This document shows, in pieces, positions 50,180 to 60,844 of a stretch of DNA of 64,000 bases. Numbering within the stretch: the first letter of the stretch is position 1; the number at the start of each line of letters is the position of its first letter. This stretch comes from Lycorma delicatula. Its lineage: Eukaryota; Arthropoda; Insecta; Hemiptera; Fulgoridae. Location: NCBI RefSeq assembly GCF_047948215.1, contig NC_134455.1, forward strand, positions 168,312,575-168,376,574, read 5' to 3'. Under the pieces are notes generated by a model, which worked only from the letters and a program-made list of their open reading frames with translations, was not told the origin of the DNA and searched no databases. The position numbers and the translations under genes are program-made.

Positions 50180-50206
50180 ATCGGTGAATTGCTGCAATTC
50201 ACCGAT
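50180..50206. repeat. Perfect 27-bp palindrome
   Basis: ATCGGTGAATTGC (50,180-50,192) is followed by one base and its exact reverse complement GCAATTCACCGAT (50,194-50,206). It could form a tight hairpin or cruciform. A partial copy of the arm (CCGATG) precedes it. Confidence 0.93.
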
Positions 50207-50209
50207 TAG

Positions 50210-50635
50210 TTTGTAAACTGTGCGTAAGAAAAAATGCCGTAGGACGTGATACAAGAATTGTTTGCATAAAACACTTCTTTGTATAACCCAAAGTATTCAA
50301 ATCGTATACAACCAGTATCGAGTTTCTTACAATATCTCCAATATTACTCAAATATTAATTTAAATATGATTATTTAACTTAAGAGATGATTTTATTTTTT
50401 TTATCAGAGTACCGTTATACTTTGTTCATCTTTCAGTACGTACGTTTTGACTTTATGATTTTATTTGTTATTTTTTTTTTTTTTTTGTTATCGTCATCTT
50501 TACTTTTTTGATGATTACTATAATATAAAGGAGTTTTGCTTATATTTATTTGTGTAGTACGAAATAAAGTAGAATACTGTGAAATCTTTGCTGATAGGAT
50601 AGTTTTTTTTTCTTTTACCATCATGTTGCACGCCC
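50210..50635. other. AT-rich non-coding stretch
   Basis: Nothing recognisable. Confidence 0.5.
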
Positions 50636-50639
50636 AGCA

Positions 50640-50960
50640 CAACATGATATTTAGTTTGAAGTTAAACGCTCGCTCGCTCGGACGGATGGTTTAAGTTGTT
50701 TGAGCGAGACGGAAGGAGGCATTCATTATATCAGATTTCCAGATCGCGTTCCGTTATCTTTCGGATCTCGTCATGAAATATTCGCCTCCAGTCAAATCTC
50801 GTAACTTACTGATATAAATAACATCTGCTATAAGTAAATACTAGGCCATCGAGAGTTACGGCCTGCCATGACCCTGGAGGCGGCCTAACGATAAACTGAA
50901 GAGTGTAGGCAGAGATCTGTTGTTGACCCAGGCTAGGATGGTCGTTAAAATTTTACTGGC
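50640..50960. other. GC-balanced island without an ORF
   Basis: The segment begins with CGCTCGCTCGCTCGG and contains GGCCTGCCATGACCCTGGAG and GGCGGCC-like words. It has no open frame and no transposon motif. It is a candidate non-coding exon or regulatory element, by contrast in composition only. Confidence 0.3.
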
Positions 50961-50964
50961 AGCG

Positions 50965-53520
50965 TAATATAAAACATACAATTACGGGCGACTAATAATA
51001 AAATCAGTGGTTATTCTCTTTTTTAATATCGAGTGGATAATTGAACTTTACAAACAGAAAAGAAATTTAATATCTTTTTCATGATGTAAAATCGAAAAGT
51101 ATAATGTTGATTTACGTTTTAAATCGAATTAAACGTAAAATTATATTCAGCATGATAGAAGCCAACAGCCGTGATCTGTCAAGATCACCTACCAAAAAGT
51201 GGCCAATTAAAATGACTTATTCTATGGAGTAAGTTTTATTACACATACTATCTTTTTATTTGTTCTTAAATTATCGAAAAACCCCTTCTTTGGAAGATCA
51301 TCTTTGTGTCAAACTACTTTTCTTGCATTTCTGGATCTCTGTTTTGTCTTTATTTAAAATACAACGAAGATAACTTTGCAATAATGATTATCATAAAAAA
51401 TGACTGCATGTTTTGTGTAAAGCTGGACGTTCTTTTTTAGAGTTCTCTTTGAACCATTTATAGCGTGATTCTTGTGCCCCTCTAGCTGACCAAACGACAC
51501 TATACTTCAGACAGTGAATTTTTTCGTTGTAATTTGGCATGATAACATATTCTATTTTCCAGGATACAGGAGATGTAAAGCTATTTCAATATTTCTTATT
51601 AAAAAGAAGGATCTGAATTAAAAGTTTTTACATTTTTATAATGTTTAGTGTGCTAACAGTTGGAATATATTAGTTTAACAATTACAAAATAAATTTTATA
51701 GTTACTCGTATTTGAAATTTCGACACTGAGGGATTCAGTTTGTTAGCGATTTCAACTATTTCAATTCAAGGTTTATTTTATTTTTTATTTTTGTTTATTT
51801 ATTTTTATGGAAAAATGTAATTTCAATAAACGCATGAAGTAAAATAATAATAACGTTAAAAGTATTCATTTTAAATTATGACTTTTTGAAGTCGGCCCAA
51901 ATTTAAAAGAACAAGAACTCGCTAATCCTGAATAAGAATAATTGAAGAACATTATTTTTTTTAATTTTTAGTGGGTTCTTTGAAGAATTATATTTTTAAA
52001 CTTATTTTTTAATTTTTTATAAAGTTTATTATAAAATAAAGCAGGTCGATATAAAAAAGTCGTTTTTAAGAAACGTACATCGTGAAAAAAAAAACAGAAT
52101 GCAAAGAAACGTCGTTTATAACCACTATCAACCATACGTAAAGGTTTTCTGGAATATGGGTTCATGTGTAATTTTTAATTTCAAATTTTCTTAATATCTC
52201 TTTCTTTAAGTTTCACTTGAAAGCACTGTGAATGTAAGAATTACTTTATACTACAGCATGAAGTCAATTCATGGAAATTGAAACACATTTTATTTACTAT
52301 ACGCCAACATAATTCAGTACATATACTTATGAAGATTATAAAATCATATGTGTGACCAAAATAAAAGGTTTTCATTTACGTGATCGTGTAATTTTTCATT
52401 TAATATTTTCTCTTTTAAAGTTATTACCGAACCTCTGAGGTACTTCCTCAATAAAGAGTTATCGAAATTGATTCATTTGACGATAAATAAGATTGAACCC
52501 ACAAAAAGTTATTACGGGTGAAATTGAAAACTTACTCCATTTTTGAAGTCTGAAATAAATATCAATATATTTTGAGTCTGAGATATGAAGTGAAGATTTT
52601 TTCCTTTTTACCTTAATAATTATAAATTAATTTACTTCCGTTAATTAATTTGTTTCTTTTTTCCGCAATAAATATGCTTTTCTAGTTAATTTTTCATGAG
52701 TATTTATTAATTCTTAGTTTTGTTTTTAATAAATATAATTTTTAAGAGATGAGTTAAGGTAATTATTAAGTTTGTTAAGATATATGTTATTTATAATATC
52801 TTATTAGATTTTTACTTGTTAAGTTACGCCGAGGATTTATAAATTGAAAGGTGTGTTGTGGTATGGACGTTGCCAACATTCCATTAATCAAGAGAGATAC
52901 CGACTGACTGATTGAACAGTGAGCGAGTGAACAAGCTTCGATGTTCCGTGAAGAGATTTAGCTAATTGCTGAATGTCACATCATCATTCATTTTTATATA
53001 TCAAGTCAGTCGTCTTTATGTTGTTGAACACCTTTTCTAGTGTACTTTAAATATACGTGTAACGTTAAAGTTAAAAGAACTGTATGTATATATATATATA
53101 TTTTTTTTTCTTTCATCGCTCTAACGAAAGGTTTCGATTTATACTGTGAAATAATTTATTTCCATTTCATTTTATGTTTAATGGTCTAGTAACTCGTACC
53201 GCATTTATTTTACTGGAACTACCTTATACTATTTTACTAACAATGATGTTATAGCTTGTTAATTTCTGTTCTTTCTTTCATTTTCTTTTATTCCAGTAAC
53301 TTATGTACTAAATGATCATGCTGCAAACGTTTTAATCGGTTGGCATTTGATTGATGAGCATATTAGCATTGCTTTTTGTGATTAAAATGACGGAATTTAA
53401 ACTCTTAAATTCATATTTTATTGCAACATATTAATTATTTAAGATTTCAATAAAGAAAGGTAAATAAATAAAGTGAATGAAAACTGGAAATAAGGAAAAA
53501 ATTCTCCTTCGATACGTAAA
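50965..53520. other. AT-rich non-coding stretch
   Basis: Nothing recognisable. A short (TA)n run lies at about 53,086-53,101 and a slightly less AT-rich patch at about 52,840-52,980. Confidence 0.5.
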
Positions 53521-53525
53521 CTAAT

Positions 53526-54754
53526 TAAGGTTGATTAAAAAAAGACTTCACAAATTTAAAAGCATATAAAAATCTATTGAGATAATTTACAGATTCGGTT
53601 GAGGTCTCATTTTGTTGAAAAACACATCAAGTTTTCTCCCAACATTCACTTTGATTCGATATGGCTTCCATTTTTAATGCGACATACATCCCACTCGAAG
53701 TCGATTTCATTCCAGTATGTAGCCAACAAGTCCGGCGTTACCTCTGCAGCTGCGGCGTTAATTCGAAGTCTTATCTCAACATGATCAGCAGGTGTACATA
53801 AATCCGATCGAATATCAAGAAAATCTCGGACTTTTAGGCGGTAGTGAAATGGTGCCCCGTTTTTCTGATAGTAATGGCGTCTATCTTGGTCGTCATCGTC
53901 TAAATGAGGAATTTGAAAATTTTGAAGATGTCCAGATAAACGGTACCATTTACCGTGGCCTCCTGGAAGAACGGGCCGTTCAATATTTGTTTGTATAGGA
54001 CACAATAAAGATTGACTTTAGGGCTATCATGAATGTGCTACAAAGATTCCTGAGGGTTTTTCCTACCCCACATATGGCAGTTGTGGTTGATCACCTAGCC
54101 ACTGATGTGGAACGTTGACTCATCATTAAAAATTACATTGTCTAAAAATGTATCGTCTGCAATTCTATCCATCATTTCCACACAAAACTGCAACCGAGCG
54201 ACTTTGTTTTCATCTATAATGAGTTGATCCACGATTAGTTTGTCTGGCTTTAAGTGCAATCTTTTACGTAATACGCGCCAGAATCATTTGTGGAAAGCCA
54301 ATCTCACGTGACGCACGACGAGTTGATTTCTTCGGACTACGTGTGAAGCTTTCTCTGAGCTGTTCCACAGCAGCTTCAGGGACTCGTGGGCGTCCTGGTG
54401 ATTTTGTATGTTTAACAGAACATTCTGTCTCAACGAAGGTTTGGTGCCAAGAGTAAATTGTACATCTACTAGGAGGCTCCCTACCGTACTTTTCTACGAA
54501 AATTACGTAGACCTGCAGTTGCTGACTGCAAATCGTGAAATCAAAACACACAGCGAGCACGTTTTCCACCAGTGAATATATCCATTTTAGCAACGCTGGT
54601 TACTACTGGTGGCCTAATTCGGTACTAATGAACTACGTGAGGCAAAACTTGATGTGTTTTACTATGAAACGAGAATTCAACCGAATCTGTAAGTTATTTA
54701 AATAAATTTTTATATGCTTTTAAGGTTGTGAAGTCGTTTTTGAATCACTTTGTA
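53526..54754 (-). mobile_element. Mariner-like element with about 110-bp terminal inverted repeats and a damaged transposase
   Basis: The left end (53,526-53,640) and the reverse complement of the right end (about 54,640-54,754) match over about 110 bases. Shared blocks include GACTTCACAA, TTAAAAGCATATAAAAAT, TTACAGATTCGGTTGA and AAAACACATCAAGTTTT, with TA at each outer edge. The minus-strand transposase starts near 54,593. It has a helix-turn-helix region (VIFVEKYGREPPSRCTIYSW, SPGRPRVPEAAVEQLRESFT), a frameshift near 54,285, and RKRLHLKPDK. The first catalytic block reads VIFNDESTFH and is kept. The second reads YYQKNGAPFHY, where the usual Asp is Asn. The third Asp block is missing: FLDIRSDLCT jumps straight to the C-terminus (NAAAAEVTPDLLATYWNEID). 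The protein belongs to the insect mariner-like group with a long C-terminal tail. Confidence 0.9.
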
Positions 54755-54759
54755 TAACG

Positions 54760-57397
54760 ATCGTAATTTATAAATTTACCTATTTTTTGAATTAAATTTT
54801 TTTTTTTATTCTTAGTAGTTTATTTTATTAGTTTATTCGTGTTCAGTTTATATCTTTTAGTTTTTTAATTCATATTTCGTTACTATTTTTTATGCAAGTC
54901 TATTAAAAACTTGAATAAAATGAAAGAATGTTGAAAGAAATAATAAATATTTTAAGATGAGAAAAATTGTTGAAGTCGGTCAGGTTTCCGCTATCAGCTT
55001 CGTCTTTCTTCCTGGGAGGCAGCCGTCTTCCAGTTTGACCAGTTCTGTTTGTCTCTCATCTACCTTTTTCTTTATTTTTTGTAACCTGATAATTTGCAAT
55101 TCTCTTTCTTCATTGTTCTTTATTTTCCATTACTTTATCCCATTTTTATGTAAAATTACTTTTTTTACGTTTAATTTTTTGTGTTAATTAGTATCCTTTA
55201 ATTAGATAAACCAATAATCTAATAATAATAAGATATTAATAATTCGTTAATTATGTATACAAGTAGACGTAAATCCGAACTTTACCTTTAACTTCAACCT
55301 GTAAGCTTTATTTATTAAACTTTTAATATATTTACATGTCATTGTTTTTTGGTTCTCTAAACTTTGTTATGTAATGTAAACTTATGTACAGCTTATAAAT
55401 ATATTTGTTTATTAGAAGTAACTGTTAATTAATTTTTAGTTTTTTTTTCTTACTTTGTATTATTTGTTTTTTTTCCGGGATATAGAGAAAATATAATAGT
55501 TTTGTTTATCTTAATGTACGATATAGTATTCTAGCTGGAAAATGCATTTTATAAAGATATTAAATTTTATTCTCAAAACCGTTTCTTTTTAATTTTCTGC
55601 TATTTCTTCTTGTTAAGTTATATGAGATTCGTTTTCATCTCATCAAGAATTTTCTCTAAACCATTTTTTCTTGTTCTATTGCTAATGTTTATTTTATTAA
55701 CTTAGCTTGTTAATAATATATTTTATTTAAAAAAATAATTTTGCCCGTACCGATGTTTATTTTTATTTTTTTAAATACAACCTTATTAAAAGATTTGAAT
55801 TTAAAATAATTCATCATTGATCGCAAGAAAAGAAGACTAAAAATCCAATTCTGAAGGAAACTTTTAAATTTTACCCATTTCTTGTTGAATTTTTCCTTTT
55901 GCTTTTTGAATTTTTAGCTTTTGCTTCGAGTCATGAATTTTTAATTCTGGTTTTATTTATACAGAAATTGTTTTACTATTTAATTTTATTTAATTCTTTT
56001 ATATTTCTTAGGTTTTTCATTTCTGTTCATTCTGTTATTTGAATGAGCAAAATGCTATATATTTTTTTTTGTATTTCGAGTCATGAATAATTAATATTTA
56101 AAAAAAAAATGTAACCCTTGGTGTAGAATATTCTTTTTTCAAAAATAAGTGTTGTCATTTCTCATTCACTGTAAACAGCCTTACAAACACTTCACTTCTA
56201 CATTCGTCATTTCATTTCGTTCGTTAGAACGGTTGGATTTAAATTAAGTTGCACCGTTTTATATTTTCCACTTTGTTAGGAAATTTTTTTTTTTTTTAAT
56301 TGAGATTTATAACAAGGTATACTAAATTTTACCTGGAAGTTAATGATGTCAGGTATGTTGTTTAGGTTATTAAAATTTTAATTTTACTTGAAAATAAAAT
56401 TACCCAATGTTTGGAAATCATAGGCATGAATTCAAAAAGGATACAAAAAAATTCTGAATTTAATAGTTTATTAATATTTAATTACATTAGTCCTTGGTAA
56501 CAGTTGATTTCAATTTACTTTCTGTAGGTTTATAGTCTGCCACTTTATGAAAAAGGTAATTAAAACACTCCGGATGCCTTTTACTTAGGTCCTGTACATT
56601 TTATGAAAAATATATCTTGGTTTAAATTTTGAGCAGTTTACAACAGATTTATGGAATTAATTGTAATTTTAATAAAATGATTTTATTTCGTAGAAGATTG
56701 TACATATTGTGAGATCGATTAAATCAGTTTTTTGTGTACCTTTTTAACTGAACGATTTTCAAACATATTATTCTGCTATTTATTTAAATTCATACTTAAA
56801 TGTTGATTTACTATCAGTGAATTTACACATCATAAAATTATTTATTTGTTGATTAAAATCTTTGGAAAATAGCAATTATTAAAATTGCTTTTGATAAAAC
56901 ACATATAGACGTGAGTAATCTATTTGGAGTATTGCAGATTTTAAAAATATTGCGTCAGTCAACTCGATCGTTTCATTAAAGTTTTAATTCCGTATTTAAT
57001 AAATATTTATTTCCTGGTTTTTTTTTTAAACTGGTAGTTATCGATTTGTATAGTTTTCGAGGTTGTAATAGTTCTCCAACTTTTTCTGTCGTTGCTCCTT
57101 TTTTGTTTTTTAGGGTTTGAAAATCTGCGAAAGTACTAAACGTAAAAGAAAGAACAAAGCAGTAAACGGAAAAAAAATAATTTTGTGAATAGTTTTTTGC
57201 TAGGATGCAATTTGCAACATTATTTAATTAGTGTATACAATAGGGGTGTACGTATTGTTAGTTAAAATTTAAGCAAAAAAGGTAGAATATTTCCATAACT
57301 ATACCCATGTGAGTTCCTGGAGAGGTCAATTCGCAGTAGCAAATGAACAATTTTTTTTTATGTTTGCGGTTTCATTTTATGTAGATATATAAAAAGG

Positions 57398-57400
<3 letters not shown>
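54760..57400. other. AT-rich non-coding stretch
   Basis: Nothing recognisable apart from T- and A-runs. Confidence 0.5.

Positions 57401-57404
<4 letters not shown>

Positions 57405-57428
<24 letters not shown>
57405..57428. repeat. (AT)n microsatellite
   Basis: AT dinucleotide run of about 22 bases. Confidence 0.9.
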
Positions 57429-57429
57429 G

Positions 57430-58340
57430 TTTTGAGTAAATAAGAAATAAGTGAAATAAAAGTAGATAAGCGAAACATGGCAAATCAGGGTACGTTTTTC
57501 CGTGTTTTTTAGCGGGTTTTATCTTTCAGTCCGTTAAAAAGGTTTCTCGGAATAAGACATAATGATTCTATTCATTAATAACTAAAAAGGCGTTGTGCAG
57601 TGACATCGGTTCGATGTATTGCAGTCGGACGTCGTTACTTGTTATGTGTATACGTATGCTGTCAAGTGGATGACGTTGGACGTTCAGGTAGCCGCCATAT
57701 TACCTCCTACAATGTTTACTTTTCCTAATAGAGGAGGATGTTCTCAGACCGGCTATAAAGTCAACACTGCACAGAATAATGCTTATTTATTCAGCTACTT
57801 TTCTTCTTTTTTTTATGTGCGTCATTATTAAAGAAAACATTAGCCGCTTTGGAGACCACTTACTGACCGAGACAACTTTTTATCCTTTTGCATACCTAAT
57901 GTTTGAAGTAAATTTACTCTGTCCTCGTATTTCACTTCAAGATATAGCATTACATACGGCTAGTTCTATTAATGTGGATATTGTATTAAACGATTTAATA
58001 TCTTTTATACCAGGAACATTGTTAGTATTATGACAACAGTGCGGATTACCTACATAATAAATGAAATCAAAAAGTCTCGATTATTTGACTGCTGTCTCAA
58101 TATTTATCGATTCATTTTACAAAGCAACTTTATTAATACGTTAATGCTACTAGTATTGTTACAGAAGTTCTAGTAATTGTTATAAATACAGTTTCGCGTT
58201 TTACTTCATTATTTATTATCATCTTATATTAATTCTATTTGTTCTGGTGATTAATATAATTAATCAGTATTGGATGTGAAGGGAAGCAAATTACTTAATT
58301 TTGTTGCAGGTGTTTGACAGCTGGCTGAAACAGTCTCAGT
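57430..58340. other. Non-coding stretch with a mildly less AT-rich segment
   Basis: The segment at about 57,590-57,780 is less AT-rich. Overlapping plus-strand frames of 70 and 84 codons (57,619-58,033) have no motif I recognise. No splice pattern is convincing. Confidence 0.4.
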
Positions 58341-58344
58341 TTTT

Positions 58345-58418
58345 ACTCTCTTTCTCTCTCTCTCACACCTTCCTTCTCTCTCGGTTTGTGTGTGTGTGTA
58401 TAGAGAGAAAGAGGGAGA
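58345..58418. repeat. Inverted pyrimidine/purine simple repeats
   Basis: A (CT)n-rich block (58,345-58,380), a (GT)n spacer, then a (GA)n-rich block (58,400-58,418). The CT and GA blocks are complementary and could pair as a hairpin. It lies shortly upstream of the long-TIR element. Confidence 0.85.
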
Positions 58419-58555
58419 GTGATTGGTTTTTATTTTTATATTAACTGAATGAGCGTTCAAACTGAATTAGGAAGGTTCAAAGTCATCGACGAAGATGTAG
58501 TGTACCGATTGTAATTGCAGCTCATTAGATTCCACTGTTTGTTTAATACACATAA

Positions 58556-59180
58556 TGTATCACGAAGACTGGGACTTTCATAACCTATTCTGCTCGTGAA
58601 AATAATGGAAAAACTCCATGCATATAAACATATGTCCTGAAATGCGAGATACGGCTAATGAAAAATTTCGCTAGGATTTCAGCTACCTCGTTCAAATGAG
58701 GTCGTACTGAAATTTTTAGGATGTTAATTAAGGGGCAGAGTTACTGATTTCTTATAAATTTTGACCTGAAAAATCGATTGAAATAGAACCGTATCTTCAG
58801 AACCCAGAACCGTATCTTCAGCAATTTTTTGAGAAATCTGTGGTGAAGACCGATAAATTACGTAAAAGATTCTGTTTTTTGTGTTTGACTTACAATAACT
58901 TTGTTAAATAAACATATAAAACTTTTAAACAAACTTGTAGAGAATTTAATTCTAAAAAAAATTCTGTAGATAAGTTGAATAAAACAAAGAAAAGTTAGAA
59001 AAATTCGAATTTTATTTAGAAACCGTACATAACTACATTTGTCAGAAAGTACTTACTTAGTGTAAACAAAAACCAAATTCTTTTTTGGTGATGTGAAAAA
59101 TTTGTAAAAACAAAACCTGCTGTTAAAAATTAAAAGAAAACTGGAAATTACACAACAGTTGTAAAAAAAAATAAATAAAA
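58556..59180 (+). repeat. Left long terminal inverted repeat of the mariner-like element
   Basis: It matches the reverse complement of 60,186-60,773 along nearly its whole length. It contains a local duplication of AGAACCGTATCTTCAG (58,785-58,820) absent from the right arm. That explains part of the length difference between the arms. Confidence 0.88.
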
Positions 59181-59311
59181 TGAAGAAAGTGCAAGTAGAC
59201 CTCAGCATTTAAGCGGCCAGGTAATATGAACGGTCCTAACAGCTGAGATTCTACAGAAGGCCACACCATACACTGACGCTAAATCGGTGTTGAAAATTGC
59301 CTTCCACAGTT

Positions 59312-59873
59312 TCATTTAAGGTTTACTTCTGTCCATGTATGCTCATTGCGTAAGTTGATGCCACCTCGAGTGAAATTTGTCTCGTCGGTAAACAAAACAT
59401 ACTTGTATAGTTTACGATTTGTATTCCACCAGTTGCAGAACTCCAAGCGAAGCGGGAAGCGGATCGTCTCCTGAGTATAGATGTTGAGCTGGCTGTTTAT
59501 TATAAGGATAAACTTGTTTTGTTTAAGAATCCTCCAAGCCATCGAATGCAAAACTCCGATCCGCTTAGAAAGAGGTCGTGTACTGACGCCTGGACTGCGC
59601 TGAACTGCACGATAATAATTTTATCAATAACAGCGTCATGTTGAACAGATCATTCGTACTAACTACGAATGATCTGTTCAACATGTAGTAAATATGATAT
59701 GATATAGTAAACCTGTTTCCCGAAGATGCGAAAAATCGCGCTAATTGCTGTGGAATTTGGAATGCTGCGATTCGGAAAATGTTTTCATATTCTACTGTAG
59801 CATTACCATTACACACACCCAAAGTGAATACCATATCAGTGTATTCTTCTGTTGTAAATAACTTCAGTGACAT
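59312..59873 (-). pseudogene. Broken mariner-like transposase inside the long-TIR element
   Basis: The 102-codon 5' frame (59,873-59,565) carries the N-terminal signature TEEYTDMVF and then diverges. It includes residues encoded by the palindrome at 59,637-59,685. The next frame (59,551-59,312) gives RLEFCNWWNTNRKLYKYVLF, then TDETNFTRGG and EHTW, the first catalytic region. The frame continues with shifts down to about 59,200, where VWCGLL lies, before the left inverted repeat begins. The downstream third expected for the family is absent. The enzyme would have cut at the inverted ends, but this copy cannot be functional. Confidence 0.8.
59637..59685. repeat. Perfect 22-bp-arm hairpin within the transposase remnant
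   Basis: The arm CATGTTGAACAGATCATTCG plus TA (59,637-59,658) is followed by a 5-base loop, CTAAC, and its exact reverse complement (59,664-59,685). All 22 pairs match, while the host element is heavily diverged. This suggests the palindrome arose later than the element. Confidence 0.95.
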
Positions 59874-59883
59874 TACATAACAT

Positions 59884-59962
59884 GTACAGCATTACTTCAA
59901 TGCTGTACTTTATTGCATTACTTCAATGCAATGTTATTTACATGTAAGGCATTAATTCAATG
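59884..59962. repeat. Three consecutive hairpins with a conserved ACTTC-type loop
   Basis: Hairpin 1: GTACAGCATT, loop ACTTC, AATGCTGTAC (59,884-59,908), ten pairs. Hairpin 2: ATTGCATT, loop ACTTC, AATGCAAT (59,912-59,932), eight pairs. Unit 3: GCATT, AATTC, AATGG (about 59,949-59,963), weaker. The stems differ between units, yet each stays complementary. The block lies just upstream of the transposase start, on its 5' side. Confidence 0.85.
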
Positions 59963-60185
59963 GCAAACCCAACATGTTCAAACTAAAATTCACATAAAAC
60001 TTTCGCTAACGACAGCACAGTTCACAGTACCCGATCTACTTAATGCATCTTACAGAATTATTTAAACAGTAATACAGTATTGGGCATTGAAATCAACTGT
60101 TGTTATTTTATTGCAAACTTTGAAATAATAATTTTTCAAATAATTAATTGTATTTGTCATTAAAAAAAAATATTATCTAAGTAAT

Positions 60186-60773
60186 TTATTTTAATTTTAT
60201 AATTGTTATGTAATTTCCTGCAATTTTTGACAGTAAATTTTGTTTTTATAAATTTTTCTCATCACAAATAAATAATTTTGTGTTTGTTTACATTAAATGC
60301 TAGTTTTCTGACAAATGTAGTAATGTACTCTTTCTAGATAAAATTCGAACTTTCTAACTTTTCTTTGTTTTATTAATCACTATTTGGTTCAAAATTAAAC
60401 TCTCAACAAGTTTTGTTTAAAGGTTTTTTGTATTTAATACCCGTCTAACAAAGTTATTGTATGCCAAACATATAAACAGGATTTTTACCCCAATGTATTG
60501 GTTTTCACCCCAGATTCTCAAACATTACGACAGATACAGTTCTGGGACCTATTTTATTCGATTTTTCAGGTCAGTAAACATAATTCTACCTCTTAATTAA
60601 TGTCCTAAAAATTTGAGTACAACTTCATTTCACCGAGGTAAGTTAGTTGAAATCCGAGCGAAATATTTCATTAGCGTTTCTCGCAAACGAAGCATTTTAG
60701 GAATGATGAACTTTTTCCTTTACTTTCATGAGTAGAATAGGTTATGAAAGTCTCGGAAGAACTTCCTGATACA
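60186..60773 (-). repeat. Right long terminal inverted repeat of the mariner-like element
   Basis: Reverse complement of the left arm, ending at TTCCTGATACA. It abuts a (CT)n run immediately outside. Confidence 0.88.
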
Positions 60774-60841
60774 CTCTCTCTCTCTCTCTATATATATATA
60801 TGCATACTAGAGTGTATCATACTATATACTATATATATATA
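60774..60841. repeat. (CT)n(AT)n microsatellite and palindromic TACTATATA block
   Basis: (CT)n then (TA)n up to about 60,801, followed by TAGAGTGTATCAT and an ACTATATA-type palindromic run. AGAGTGTATC (60,809-60,818) is the inverse of GATACACTCT at the element border (60,769-60,778). Confidence 0.8.
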
Positions 60842-60844
60842 GTT

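Larger units (their letters stand above)
58556..60773 (-). mobile_element. Mariner-like element with about 600-bp terminal inverted repeats
   Basis: The left arm (58,556 to about 59,180) and the reverse complement of the right arm (about 60,186-60,773) align nearly end to end with substitutions and small indels. Outer ends read TGTATCACGAAG and TGTATCAGGAAG. Shared inner blocks include GACTTTCATAACCTATTCT, AATTTTTAGGA, ACAATAACTTTGTTA, AACAAAGAAAAGTTAGAAA and CTACATTTGTCAGAAA. The centre (about 59,200-59,873) holds a broken transposase in minus orientation. It begins MSLKLFTTEEYTDMVFTLGV. A later frame has WRILKQNKF, LRLEFCNWW and VLFTDETNFTRGG, the first catalytic Asp. Then HRFSVSVWCGLL is read with a shift. 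The second and third catalytic blocks are missing, so the copy is internally deleted and can only have moved with outside help. Confidence 0.88.

Noticed and set aside
53792..53998. Plus-strand open frame of 68 codons
   Set aside because: Antisense shadow of the minus-strand mariner-like transposase.
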